9,806 bases of DNA from Candidatus Hebobacteria bacterium (lineage in GTDB: Bacteria > Armatimonadota > Hebobacteria > Hebobacterales > Hebobacteraceae). Position 1 is the first letter of the stretch, and every line of letters starts with the position of its first letter. The translations under genes were made by a program, and so were the position numbers. Below the pieces are notes generated by a model. The model was not told the DNA's origin. It was given only the letters and a program-made list of their open reading frames with translations, and did not search any database. Shown here piece after piece: positions 1-6,514 of the stretch. The stretch spans positions 1 to 9,806 of the forward strand of contig JALGTT010000030.1 in NCBI GenBank assembly GCA_029821235.1, read 5' to 3'.

Positions 1-105
1 CTGAAGACCACCATCCCATTCCACCGGGAGGTGCTCGCCAACGCCTACTTCCGCCGGGGAGAGATCGCCACCAACTTCCTGCAACACCGGATGGGGCTGC
101 TGTGA
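1..105 (+). CDS. accC: Acetyl-CoA carboxylase biotin carboxylase subunit, C-terminal end (partial)
   Basis: Only the last 34 codons are inside the window; the gene enters from the left edge in frame 1 and stops at TGA 103-105. The visible peptide contains KTTIPFHREVL and ends in FLQHRMGLL, which matches the usual C-terminus of biotin carboxylase (TTIPFH followed by a short helix and a hydrophobic end). The enzyme carboxylates the biotin on AccB using ATP and bicarbonate, the first step of malonyl-CoA formation for fatty acid synthesis in the cytoplasm. Position upstream of nusB agrees with the accB-accC-(asp23)-nusB order known in Firmicutes and related bacteria. The related biotin carboxylase domain of pyruvate or propionyl-CoA carboxylase cannot be excluded from so short a piece, but the context favours AccC. 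Confidence 0.8.
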   Translation: MKTTIPFHREVLANAYFRRGEIATNFLQHRMGLL

Positions 106-179
106 TGAACCGCGGGTTGGCGGTCACGTGTGCGGGGCCGACGCCCCTCTCTCCTCTGGTCCGCGCAGAGGCAGGCTGA
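105..179 (+). CDS. Possible 24-codon leader ORF between accC and nusB
   Basis: An ATG at 105-107 overlaps the accC stop codon (TGATG) and opens a 24-residue frame ending with TGA at 177-179, eight bases before the nusB ATG. The peptide begins MNRGLAV and has no recognisable domain. The stop/start overlap would allow ribosomes finishing accC to reinitiate here and be delivered next to the nusB start, so it may act as a coupling leader rather than make a useful peptide. A chance ORF is the more likely explanation in such GC-rich DNA. Confidence 0.2.
   Translation: MNRGLAVTCAGPTPLSPLVRAEAG
134..171 (+). promoter_or_regulatory. Two adjacent inverted repeats upstream of nusB
   Basis: The accC-nusB gap contains GGGGC (134-138), loop CGAC, GCCCC (143-147), followed by a pyrimidine-rich stretch (TCTCTCCTCT). 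A second inverted repeat follows: CCTCTG (153-158), a 7-base loop, and CAGAGG (166-171). The 3' arm of the second overlaps the purine-rich GAGGCAGG stretch that is the only candidate ribosome-binding region for nusB. The hairpins could modulate nusB translation or act as a weak attenuator. Stems are short (5 and 6 bp), there is no T-tract, and function is inference. Confidence 0.25.
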
Positions 180-186
180 ACCGGCC

Positions 187-618
187 ATGGGGCGACGACG
201 AGAGGCAAGAGAACTTGCGCTGAAGGCGCTGTTTCAGGTGGATCTGGCCCTCGCCGATCCGCTGGAGGCGTTGAGCGGCGCTTTCGCAGAGGGCAAGTAC
301 GAGGAGGACACCCGCGCTTTCGCCCGCCAACTCGTCCTCGGGACGATGCAGCAGCGCGAGCACATCGATGCCGTGATCGCGAAACACGCGCGGGAATGGA
401 CCTTGGATCGGATGGCGAACATAGACCGCAATGTGCTGCGCCTCGCCGTCTATGAGATCCTCTACCTGCCGGACGTGCCGCCCGGCGTCAGCGTGGACGA
501 GGCGGTGGAGATGGTGAAGAAGTATTCCACGGCCGAGTCGGGGCGCTTCGTGAACGGGATTCTGGGGAGCCTGGTGCGCAATCTCGATGAAGAGATGACA
601 GGGACAGATGTGTCGTGA
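187..618 (+). CDS. nusB: Transcription antitermination factor NusB
   Basis: This 143-residue protein is the usual length of NusB, an all-helical RNA-binding protein that pairs with NusE (ribosomal protein S10) on boxA RNA to suppress termination in rRNA operons. It begins with the family's basic RRREARELALKALFQVD segment (about 3-19). It carries the conserved C-terminal block with WTLDR near 71-75, NIDRNVLRLAVYEILY near 78-93, VSVDEAVEMVKKYS near 101-114 and SGRFVNGILG near 118-127. The ATG at 187 was chosen because homologues start just before the basic segment; an in-frame GTG at 130 would add 19 residues with no family counterpart. The ribosome site is weak (AGG about 11 bases upstream). 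The stop TGA (616-618) overlaps the GTG start of xseA, so the two are probably translationally coupled. Confidence 0.95.
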   Translation: MGRRREARELALKALFQVDLALADPLEALSGAFAEGKYEEDTRAFARQLVLGTMQQREHIDAVIAKHAREWTLDRMANIDRNVLRLAVYEILYLPDVPPGVSVDEAVEMVKKYSTAESGRFVNGILGSLVRNLDEEMTGTDVS

Positions 619-1838
619 GCAGCAAACGTCGTTTCATCTTCACCGTCAAGCAGATAAACCGCTATCTCAAGGCCCTCTTCGCCCAGGACCGCACGCTGCA
701 GGAGGTGTGGGTCAGGGGTGAGGTGGCGGACATCGCGGTCCACCGGTCGGGGCATGTCTATTTCACGCTCCAGGATGAATCCAGCCGGCTGCGGGTGGTG
801 TTGTTCCGCGAATATGCGCAGGACCTGAGTTTCGTTCCCGCCGACGGAGAGCAGGTGGTGGCCGGAGGCGCCATCACCATCTACGAGCCCCGCGGCCAGT
901 ATCAGTTGCTGGCGACCACCCTGGAGAGGGCCGGCATCGGAGACCTGCACCTGGCCTTCGAGCGGCTGCGCCGCAAACTGGCGGAGGAGGGGCTGTTCGC
1001 CGAGGAGCGGAAGCGTCCCCTCCCGCGGTTCCCGCGGCGGATCGCAGTCCTCACCTCCCCGGTCGGGGCCGCGGTGCACGACATTCTCACCACCATCGGC
1101 AAGCGGTGGCCCTCGGTCGAGGTGGTGCTGGTTCCGATACCGGTATCCGGCGCATCGGCCGCGCCCGGCATTGCGCGCGGGCTGTCTCTGCTCGGGAGGC
1201 TGGAGAACGTGCAGACGGCCATCCTGGCGCGGGGAGGAGGCTCGGCCGAAGAGTTGGCCGGTTTCAACAGCGAGGAGGTGGCGCGCGCCATCGCCGCCTC
1301 CCCCATTCCCGTGGTGACCGGCATCGGCCACGAAAGCGACATCACCATCGCCGACCTGGTGGCCGACCTGCGGGCCCCCACGCCCACCGCGGCCGCCGCG
1401 GCGGCCACCCCCGACCGGGTGGAGTTGCTGCGAAGGATGGCCGCGCTCGCGCGCAGGATACCGCGGGCGCTGGAGCGGAAGGCGGAGCGTTACCGGCGGG
1501 AGATGTCTCTGCTCGCGGCGCGGCCGTTCCTGCGGTCGCCTCGCCTGCTGCTGGTGGAGAGGAAACAGAGGGCCGACGAACTCGCGGCGGCGATTCGCCG
1601 CGAGGCGCTCCGCGCGCTCGCCGAGGCGCGCGCGCGCTCGGCGGCGCTCTCCGACCGGCTCACCGCCCTCAGCCCCAAGGCGGTGCTGGCGCGCGGATAC
1701 GCGATCGTTCGTCTGCCCGACACCGGCGAGGTGGTCCGCTCTGTGCGTCAACTGGCGGTTCGCGCACCCGCAGAGGTGGTACTCTATGAAGGGGCGGCAG
1801 ACGTGGTGGTAACCAAGTTGAGGGAGCCGAAGCAATGA
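615..1838 (+). CDS. xseA: Exodeoxyribonuclease VII large subunit
   Basis: This 407-residue protein is the catalytic subunit of exonuclease VII, which with several copies of XseB degrades single-stranded DNA to oligonucleotides from either end. Residues about 8-105 form the N-terminal OB-fold (VWVRGEVADI, HVYFTLQD). The catalytic domain follows, with EEGLFAEERKRPLPRFPRRI (about 124-143) and TSPVGAAVHDIL. Conserved residues of the family active site are seen as D156, R206 in ARGGGS, and H239 and D242 in GIGHESDITIADLVADLRAP. The long helical region (about 266-350), probably the XseB-binding part, precedes the typical LSPKAVLARGYAIV block (352-365). It starts with GTG overlapping the nusB stop, and its stop overlaps the next ATG (ATGA). 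The alanine run after APTPT (259-264) replaces the more usual AAEL-type sequence. Identification is secure. Confidence 0.96.
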   Translation: MSSKRRFIFTVKQINRYLKALFAQDRTLQEVWVRGEVADIAVHRSGHVYFTLQDESSRLRVVLFREYAQDLSFVPADGEQVVAGGAITIYEPRGQYQLLATTLERAGIGDLHLAFERLRRKLAEEGLFAEERKRPLPRFPRRIAVLTSPVGAAVHDILTTIGKRWPSVEVVLVPIPVSGASAAPGIARGLSLLGRLENVQTAILARGGGSAEELAGFNSEEVARAIAASPIPVVTGIGHESDITIADLVADLRAPTPTAAAAAATPDRVELLRRMAALARRIPRALERKAERYRREMSLLAARPFLRSPRLLLVERKQRADELAAAIRREALRALAEARARSAALSDRLTALSPKAVLARGYAIVRLPDTGEVVRSVRQLAVRAPAEVVLYEGAADVVVTKLREPKQ

Positions 1839-3010
1839 CTGTCGTGATTCCCGTTCAGCGAGTTATGCGCGGTGTGTTGTGGGCGGCGGCACTTGGCCTG
1901 CTGCTGGCGGTCTCGCCGGCCGCGCGGGCGGAGAGCGAGAAGGCATCTCAGGGGGAGACGGAGTTCCGCGCCGGGTGGACCGAGTTCACAAAACCGGTGA
2001 CCGGCAAGCCGAACGAGGCAACGCCGGAGGTGCGCCAACTCGCCCGGGAGGCCGCCATTCCTCATCTGGAGGCGGCAGTGGCCGCGGACCCGGACAACGT
2101 CGCCTACCACACCGCCCTCGCTCACGTATGTCTGGCCGCGGGCAAGTACCGCAAGGGGCTGGAGGCGGCCAATCAGGCCATCAAGTTGGAGAGAGGGGAT
2201 CCGCTGCTGTATTTGCTGCGCGGGCAGGCGGAGGCGGCCCTCGCCCAACTGAACGCGGAGGAAGACTCCAGGCGTGTGGGACGGGCGATGACCGCCTTCT
2301 CGCGGGCGGCCGAACTGGACCCCAAGAACGCGCTCCCCCTGTTCCAGGCGGCGAGCGTGGCGATTGACCTGAAGCGCCCCGATCTCGTCGAATTCAACCT
2401 CGGCAAGGCCCTCTCGCGCCCGGAGTGCAGGCTCTACCAGATTCCCGTGCCCGAGGACCTAGGGGACTCCCCCGCGGCGAGTTTGAAGGCCTGGGAATAT
2501 GCCCAGTATGGCAACTGGATCGGACTGGTGGCCAGGTGCCGGAACGTGGCCGACTACCTTCTCCGCCGAGGAAAGCAGGAGGAGGAGAAGGGCGAGTTGG
2601 CGGCGGCCGCCGACTACTACCAGAAGGTGCGGGACATCGCCGCTCGCGTCGGCACCACCGAGCCTCGCCTCTTCATCACCGTCAACACCGCGATCGACAT
2701 GCTGGAGGACGCCTACGGCTGTCTGGCGCGGGCGGCGGAGGCGGCCGGGGACGAGCAGGCCCGGCGCTGGGAGGGGGAAAAGGGCATCTGCGGCATCGCT
2801 CGCCAGCAACTCTTCGGCGCGCTGAAGACCTATCAGGACGAGGTGTCCGCCGGCAAGATCGGCACGGTCGAGCAATCCCTGAAGAGGCAGGCCGAGTTGG
2901 TGTCCCCGATGATCGCGGGGGTCGGACTCCCGACCGGAGAATCCCCGGCCGCGTCGAATGGAAGCAGAGAAGTTGTCGCGGGCCGGCCACCAACGCCGCA
3001 TCAGGAATGA
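1835..3010 (+). CDS. Secreted tetratricopeptide-repeat protein between xseA and xseB
   Basis: This 391-residue protein of unknown specific function begins with an N-terminal export signal: a hydrophobic core (about 14-29, VLWAAALGLLLAVSPA) followed by an ARA cleavage motif at 30-32. An in-frame ATG at 1865 (residue 11) would give a shorter signal peptide, but the ATG at 1835 has GAGGGAG seven bases upstream and overlaps the xseA stop. Helical repeats of TPR type are visible at about 71-119 (HLEAAVAADPDNVAYHTALA, then KYRKGLEAANQAIKLE) and about 150-180 (AFSRAAELDPKNALPLFQAA), with a further YYQKVRDIAARVG helix near 261-273. The C-terminal 25 residues look disordered. TPRs serve protein-protein binding, so this is probably a periplasmic or exported scaffold. 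No lipobox was seen. It lies 3 bases before xseB, in a spot where xseA and xseB are normally adjacent. Confidence 0.85.
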   Translation: MTVVIPVQRVMRGVLWAAALGLLLAVSPAARAESEKASQGETEFRAGWTEFTKPVTGKPNEATPEVRQLAREAAIPHLEAAVAADPDNVAYHTALAHVCLAAGKYRKGLEAANQAIKLERGDPLLYLLRGQAEAALAQLNAEEDSRRVGRAMTAFSRAAELDPKNALPLFQAASVAIDLKRPDLVEFNLGKALSRPECRLYQIPVPEDLGDSPAASLKAWEYAQYGNWIGLVARCRNVADYLLRRGKQEEEKGELAAAADYYQKVRDIAARVGTTEPRLFITVNTAIDMLEDAYGCLARAAEAAGDEQARRWEGEKGICGIARQQLFGALKTYQDEVSAGKIGTVEQSLKRQAELVSPMIAGVGLPTGESPAASNGSREVVAGRPPTPHQE

Positions 3011-3013
3011 GTT

Positions 3014-3286
3014 ATGGCGAAAGAGCGGAAGCAGAACAAGAACGACCGCGAGCCGACCTTCGAGGAGGCGCTGGCCAGACTGGAGGAGATCGCGGCGCAA
3101 CTGGAGGGCGATTCCCTCTCCCTCCAGGAGGCGATCGCGCTGGCCGAGGAGGGACAGCGTCTGATGGAGGTGTGTGAGAAACAGCTCAGCGCCGCGGAGG
3201 CGAAGATCCATCAGTTGGTGGAACGTTCCGGGGATCTGACATTGGAGCCATTTGAGACAGAGGGGGCGGAGGAAGAATCCACATAG
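3014..3286 (+). CDS. xseB: Exodeoxyribonuclease VII small subunit
   Basis: This 90-residue protein matches the XseB family: FEEALARLEEIAAQLEGDSL at 16-35, LQEAIALAEEGQRLMEVCEKQL at about 37-58, and AEAKIHQL at 61-68. These form a helical hairpin that binds the XseA coiled region and is needed for full exonuclease VII activity. The first 13 residues are basic and polar, and the last 15 are acidic; both tails are probably disordered. AGGA lies seven bases before the ATG, inside the end of the TPR gene. The gene is 3 bases behind the TPR gene and 17 bases ahead of dxs, so it is part of the same transcript. Family length is usually 60-90 residues, so this is at the long end. Confidence 0.95.
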   Translation: MAKERKQNKNDREPTFEEALARLEEIAAQLEGDSLSLQEAIALAEEGQRLMEVCEKQLSAAEAKIHQLVERSGDLTLEPFETEGAEEEST

Positions 3287-3303
3287 ATCGGAAGGCGGAA
3301 GAC

Positions 3304-5187
3304 GTGGGAGAATTGCTTGACAAGATCAGCGGACCTGCCGATGTGAGAGCACTGGCGAGAGACCAATTGAAGCAACTCGCGGAGGAGGTCCGCAGTGAGA
3401 TGATCCGCATCGTCTCGAACACCGGCGGCCACCTCGCCGCCAGCCTGGGGGCGGTGGAGTTGGCGGTGGCGATCCACTATGTGTTCGAGAGCCCGCGGGA
3501 CAAGGTGGTGTGGGATGTGGGGCACCAGGCCTACGCGCACAAACTGCTCACCGGCCGGCGGGACCGCTTCCACACCCTGCGCCAGCCGGGGGGGCTGTCG
3601 GGGTTCCCGCGGCGCGCGGAGAGCGAGCACGATGCCTTCGACACCGGCCACGGAAGCACCGCCATCGCGGCGGGCCTGGGGATGGCCAAGGCGCGCGACC
3701 TGGCCGGAGAGGACTATTCGGTGGTGGCGGTGGTGGGCGATGCCGCGATGTCGGGCGGGCTATCCTTCGAGGCGGTGAACTACGCGGGCCACCTGAAGAC
3801 CCCGCTCATCGTCATCCTCAACGACAACCAGATGTCCATCTCGCGGAACGTGGGTGCGCTCTCCGCCTACCTGAGCAGGGTGAGGCTCGATCCCCACTAT
3901 CGCAAGGCGAAGTCGGATTTCGAGAGCCTCGCGGCGCGGCTGCCCATGGGGGAGGGTCTGCTGGAGGTGGTGGAAAGGTTCAAGCACGGAGTCAAGCACC
4001 TCTTCCTGCCGGGAATGTGGTTCGAGGAGTTGGGCTTCACCTACCTCGGGCCGATTGACGGGCACGATGTGGAGGCCCTGGTTACCACCCTCGCCCAGGC
4101 GCGCGACCTCAAGGAACCGGTGCTCATTCACGCGCTGACCCAGAAGGGACATGGCTACACTCACGCGGAGAACGATGCCACCAAGTGGCACCGAACCGGC
4201 GCCTTCGACATCGACACCGGCGAGCCGGCCGCAGAGGCGCCGGAGGCCACCTACAGCAGGACCTTCGGCAAGGCCCTGCTCCAGTTGGCGGAGTTGGACC
4301 CCCGGATCGTCGGGGTGAGCGCGGCGATGCCCAAGGACACGGGGCTGGGGATGTTCGCGGAGCGGTTTCCGGAGCGCGTCTTCGACGTGGGGATGGCCGA
4401 GCAGATGGCCGTCACCTTTTCCGCGGGGCTGGCCGCCCAGGGGCTGCGCCCGGTGGTGCCCATCTATTCCACCTTCATGCAGCGCGCGTACGATCAGATC
4501 GTCCACGACGTCGCCCTTCCCCGCCTGCCCGTGGTGCTCGCTCTCGACCGCGCCGGCATAGTGGGGGCGGACGGCCCCACCCACCACGGGGTCTTCGACA
4601 TCTCCTACCTGAGACACGTCCCCGGACTCACGCTGATGGCCCCGAAAGACCTGACAGAGTTGGCGGCGATGCTGCGCACCGCGCTGAACTGCGACGGCCC
4701 CGCCGCCCTCCGCTACCCCAGGGGCGAGGGGCAGAATCCACCCTCCGCACTGCCGGAACCCCTGCCGGTGGGGCGCGCGGAACTGTTGAGACCGGGTGAC
4801 GACGCGGCGCTCGTCGCCATCGGGTCAATGGTCGGCCCGGCGCTCCAGGCGGCCGAGGCCCTGGCCGAACAGGGCATCGAGGCGGCGGTGGTCAACGCCC
4901 GGTTCGTCAAGCCGCTGGACGAGGATCTGCTGTGCGAACTGGCCGGCGCCTGCGGCCGGATGGTCACCGTGGAGGAGAACGCGGTGGCCGGGGGCTTCGG
5001 GAGCGCGGTGGCGGAGATGCTGAACAGACGCGGGCTGCGCGTTCCGTTCACCGCGCTGGGCATTCCCGACCAGTTCATCTCCCACGGCCCCCCCGAGATG
5101 CTGTTGCAGCAGGTGGGCCTGGATGTGCCCTCCATCTGCCAAGCGGTGTCCCGCCTGGTGGGCGCGGAGGCATCGGCCTCCGCGTAG
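3304..5187 (+). CDS. dxs: 1-deoxy-D-xylulose-5-phosphate synthase
   Basis: This 627-residue thiamine diphosphate enzyme condenses pyruvate with glyceraldehyde 3-phosphate to 1-deoxy-D-xylulose 5-phosphate, the first step of the MEP isoprenoid pathway. Family motifs are in order: SNTGGHLAASLGAVELAVA (about 38-56), GHQAY with H74, DTGHGST with H116, the ThDP/Mg site starting GDA at 145-147 and ending NDN at 173-175, and H296 in KWHRTG. The pyrimidine-domain part has MAEQMAVTF with catalytic-type E366, IYSTFMQRAYDQ, and DRAGIVGADGPTHHG with D423 and H427. Residues about 498-620 form the transketolase C-terminal domain. The first Mg-site triplet is GDA, where the classical motif is GDG, and M368 stands where many homologues have His (EQHAV). 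All other key residues are kept, so activity is expected. The GTG start follows GGAAGGCGG and fits the family N-terminus (LLDKISGPADVRAL). No ispA gene precedes it. Confidence 0.97.
   Translation: MGELLDKISGPADVRALARDQLKQLAEEVRSEMIRIVSNTGGHLAASLGAVELAVAIHYVFESPRDKVVWDVGHQAYAHKLLTGRRDRFHTLRQPGGLSGFPRRAESEHDAFDTGHGSTAIAAGLGMAKARDLAGEDYSVVAVVGDAAMSGGLSFEAVNYAGHLKTPLIVILNDNQMSISRNVGALSAYLSRVRLDPHYRKAKSDFESLAARLPMGEGLLEVVERFKHGVKHLFLPGMWFEELGFTYLGPIDGHDVEALVTTLAQARDLKEPVLIHALTQKGHGYTHAENDATKWHRTGAFDIDTGEPAAEAPEATYSRTFGKALLQLAELDPRIVGVSAAMPKDTGLGMFAERFPERVFDVGMAEQMAVTFSAGLAAQGLRPVVPIYSTFMQRAYDQIVHDVALPRLPVVLALDRAGIVGADGPTHHGVFDISYLRHVPGLTLMAPKDLTELAAMLRTALNCDGPAALRYPRGEGQNPPSALPEPLPVGRAELLRPGDDAALVAIGSMVGPALQAAEALAEQGIEAAVVNARFVKPLDEDLLCELAGACGRMVTVEENAVAGGFGSAVAEMLNRRGLRVPFTALGIPDQFISHGPPEMLLQQVGLDVPSICQAVSRLVGAEASASA
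5163..5184. terminator. Perfect 9-bp hairpin at the dxs / spoIID-like convergence
   Basis: CGCGGAGGC (5163-5171), loop ATCG, and GCCTCCGCG (5176-5184) form a perfect 9-bp inverted repeat ending directly before the dxs stop codon. It also lies about 8 bases beyond the stop of the convergent SpoIID-like gene, so the hairpin could form in both transcripts. Neither side has the T-tract of a standard intrinsic terminator, so it may be a pause or transcript-end stabilising hairpin, or chance in GC-rich coding DNA. The position between two convergent genes only 4 bases apart supports a role in ending transcription. Confidence 0.4.
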
Positions 5188-5191
5188 GGCG

Positions 5192-6385
5192 CTACAGGGT
5201 GGGGACCGAGAGGGGGCGCGACCGGCCGCGCCCGTAGTCCTCGGTGAGGCTCACCCCTCGATAGTAGAAACCCAGTATCTGGGCGTAGTCGTATCCCTCC
5301 CAGGCCATCCCCAGCGCGCCCTGCTGGGACATGCCCACGCCGTCGCCATAGCCCCAGCCCTCTGCGATGAACCGCCCCCCGCTTTTCTTGAGATGTAACT
5401 TGGAGGAGGGCGTGCCCAGCACCCGGCTGACGGCCATGGTTCCGACCACCCGCGCCCTGCCCCGCGATCCGATCACCTCCAGTTCCTTCACCCGGTTCGA
5501 CCGCGACCGCTTACGCACCACCAGGTCGCGCACCTTTCCCACCTTTTGGCCGCGCGCGGCCAGCCGCTCTGCCACCCCGGAGAGCGAGATGGTCCGCTTC
5601 CAGCGATAGCACCACTGGTAACCGGAGAGCTTGTTCGCCGCCCGGTCGAAGGGAGACTCGAACGCGGCCAGGTAGGGAAAATCCTTCCTGATGCTGCCGG
5701 GCCACACCTCATCCACCTCGTCCGTGGCTCCCCCCGCGTTGGCGTGGTAGGCGGCCAGGATCGGGCGGCCGCGGTAGGTCAGAATCTGTCCCGCGGTCTC
5801 CTCCACGGCCTGGTTGGACAGGGGCGTCTCCGAATCCACGCCCCGGTAGACCTGACAGTGGCCAGAGGTGCACAGGTCGAAGCCATCCCCCCGGTGCCTC
5901 CGCTCGTGGTCCCGGACGTAAAGGGCGAGCGTCCGCGCCACCACCGCCTGGGCCTTGTATGCCTCGGCATTGGCGAACATCTCGTTGGGCACCACCCCCT
6001 TGACATAGTCCTCTACACCCAGGATGTTGACTACTTTGAGCCTGCCGTTCCGCTGCACCTCGATCCGCAGCCGCCCCCGATAGGCATAGTCGCCCAGTTC
6101 CAGCCAGGATTCCCCCTCGGCCGGCGACAGCTCCATCCATTCTCCCACCCGTCTCTCCCCGGAGCCTGTTTCCGCCACCACGTCGCGGCCGCGAACGCGG
6201 AGCCGCAGTTCGCCGTCGAAGGTGCCCGAGGCAGTCCGCCCGCGCAGCCGCCCGCGGCCCGAGATCACTACCGCACGCGGGGCCGAATCACCGTAGAACA
6301 GGCCCACCGCGACCTCCTCGGCGGCGATGGCCGGCCCCCCTACGCAGAGCACTATGGCTGCAAACAGGGCAACGAGGATCTTCAA
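5192..6385 (-). CDS. SpoIID/LytB-type peptidoglycan lytic transglycosylase, exported
   Basis: This is a 397-residue protein of the SpoIID/LytB domain family; SpoIID itself cleaves glycan strands of peptidoglycan. A signal peptide is clear (MKILVALFAAIVLCVGG, cleavage near AIA/A at 20-22). About 100 residues of beta-rich sequence follow, then the domain core: GVEDYVKGVVPNEMF (123-137, with the putative catalytic Glu at 135), AYKAQAVVARTLALY (142-156), LCTSGHCQVYRG (171-182), AAYHANAGGATDEV (211-224), and EGWGYGDGVGMSQQGALGMA (342-361) ending with YDYAQILGFYYRGVSL. C172, H176 and C177 recall the zinc-binding Cys/His cluster reported for clostridial SpoIID. The TTG start at 6385 was chosen because GGGAGG stands four bases upstream and the signal peptide begins at once; a longer frame to 6499 adds 38 residues unlike a leader. 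No other sporulation gene is present, so a general cell-wall role is as likely as sporulation. Confidence 0.9.
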   Translation of the reverse strand: MKILVALFAAIVLCVGGPAIAAEEVAVGLFYGDSAPRAVVISGRGRLRGRTASGTFDGELRLRVRGRDVVAETGSGERRVGEWMELSPAEGESWLELGDYAYRGRLRIEVQRNGRLKVVNILGVEDYVKGVVPNEMFANAEAYKAQAVVARTLALYVRDHERRHRGDGFDLCTSGHCQVYRGVDSETPLSNQAVEETAGQILTYRGRPILAAYHANAGGATDEVDEVWPGSIRKDFPYLAAFESPFDRAANKLSGYQWCYRWKRTISLSGVAERLAARGQKVGKVRDLVVRKRSRSNRVKELEVIGSRGRARVVGTMAVSRVLGTPSSKLHLKKSGGRFIAEGWGYGDGVGMSQQGALGMAWEGYDYAQILGFYYRGVSLTEDYGRGRSRPLSVPTL

Positions 6386-6389
6386 CTTG

Positions 6390-6395
6390 CCTCCC
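6390..6395 (-). promoter_or_regulatory. Ribosome-binding site GGGAGG that fixes a TTG start
   Basis: On the - strand GGGAGG is followed by CAAG and then TTG. It decides the TTG at 6385 as the start of the SpoIID/LytB-type gene, because the codons further upstream lack a comparable site and do not encode signal-peptide-like sequence. The 4-base spacing is somewhat short. Confidence 0.6.
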
Positions 6396-6400
6396 GTTCC

Positions 6401-6428
6401 TTCGCACAGTGTGCTAATGGTGTATACC
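6401..6428 (+). promoter_or_regulatory. Weak candidate promoter in the divergent spacer
   Basis: The 129-base spacer 6386-6514 separates divergent genes and should hold promoters for both. On the + strand TTCGCA (6401-6406), a 16-base gap and TATACC (6423-6428) give four of six matches to each sigma-70 hexamer. The GTATAC palindrome at 6422-6427 would also offer a TATACA -10 element on the - strand, but there no good -35 is seen. A short perfect inverted repeat GCACA-G-TGTGC (6404-6414) lies within the same stretch and could be an operator. All of this is by eye. Confidence 0.25.
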
Positions 6429-6501
6429 ACAGGCCCCCTCGCTCTTCTGGAGGGCGGCCCCCACGGCAGGGCGCAGAACCAGCCGGGCCGAATCCTCATG
6501 G

Positions 6502-6507
6502 TGAGGT
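6502..6507 (+). promoter_or_regulatory. Ribosome-binding site for the EamA-type transporter
   Basis: TGAGGT is placed seven bases before ATG 6515. It supports that start over the long upstream open frame, which is only the antisense of the SpoIID-like gene. Confidence 0.55.
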
Positions 6508-6514
6508 ATCCGCA

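Noticed and set aside
130..186. GTG start that would lengthen NusB by 19 residues
   Set aside because: The added residues have no counterpart in the family and there is no better ribosome site for this codon.
462..1835. 457-codon open frame on the - strand
   Set aside because: It is antisense to xseA, which has clear homology on the + strand. Its sequence is Arg/Gly/His/Gln-rich, typical of shadow frames in GC-rich DNA.
6386..6499. Longer start (6499) for the SpoIID/LytB-type protein
   Set aside because: The 38 added residues are Pro/Arg/Trp-rich and would bury the signal peptide; the TTG at 6385 has GGGAGG in front.
5546..6514. Upstream extension of the transporter to a 670-codon frame
   Set aside because: The first 323 codons are the antisense of the SpoIID/LytB-type gene and have no membrane-protein character. 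ATG 6515 has a ribosome site and begins directly with the first membrane segment.
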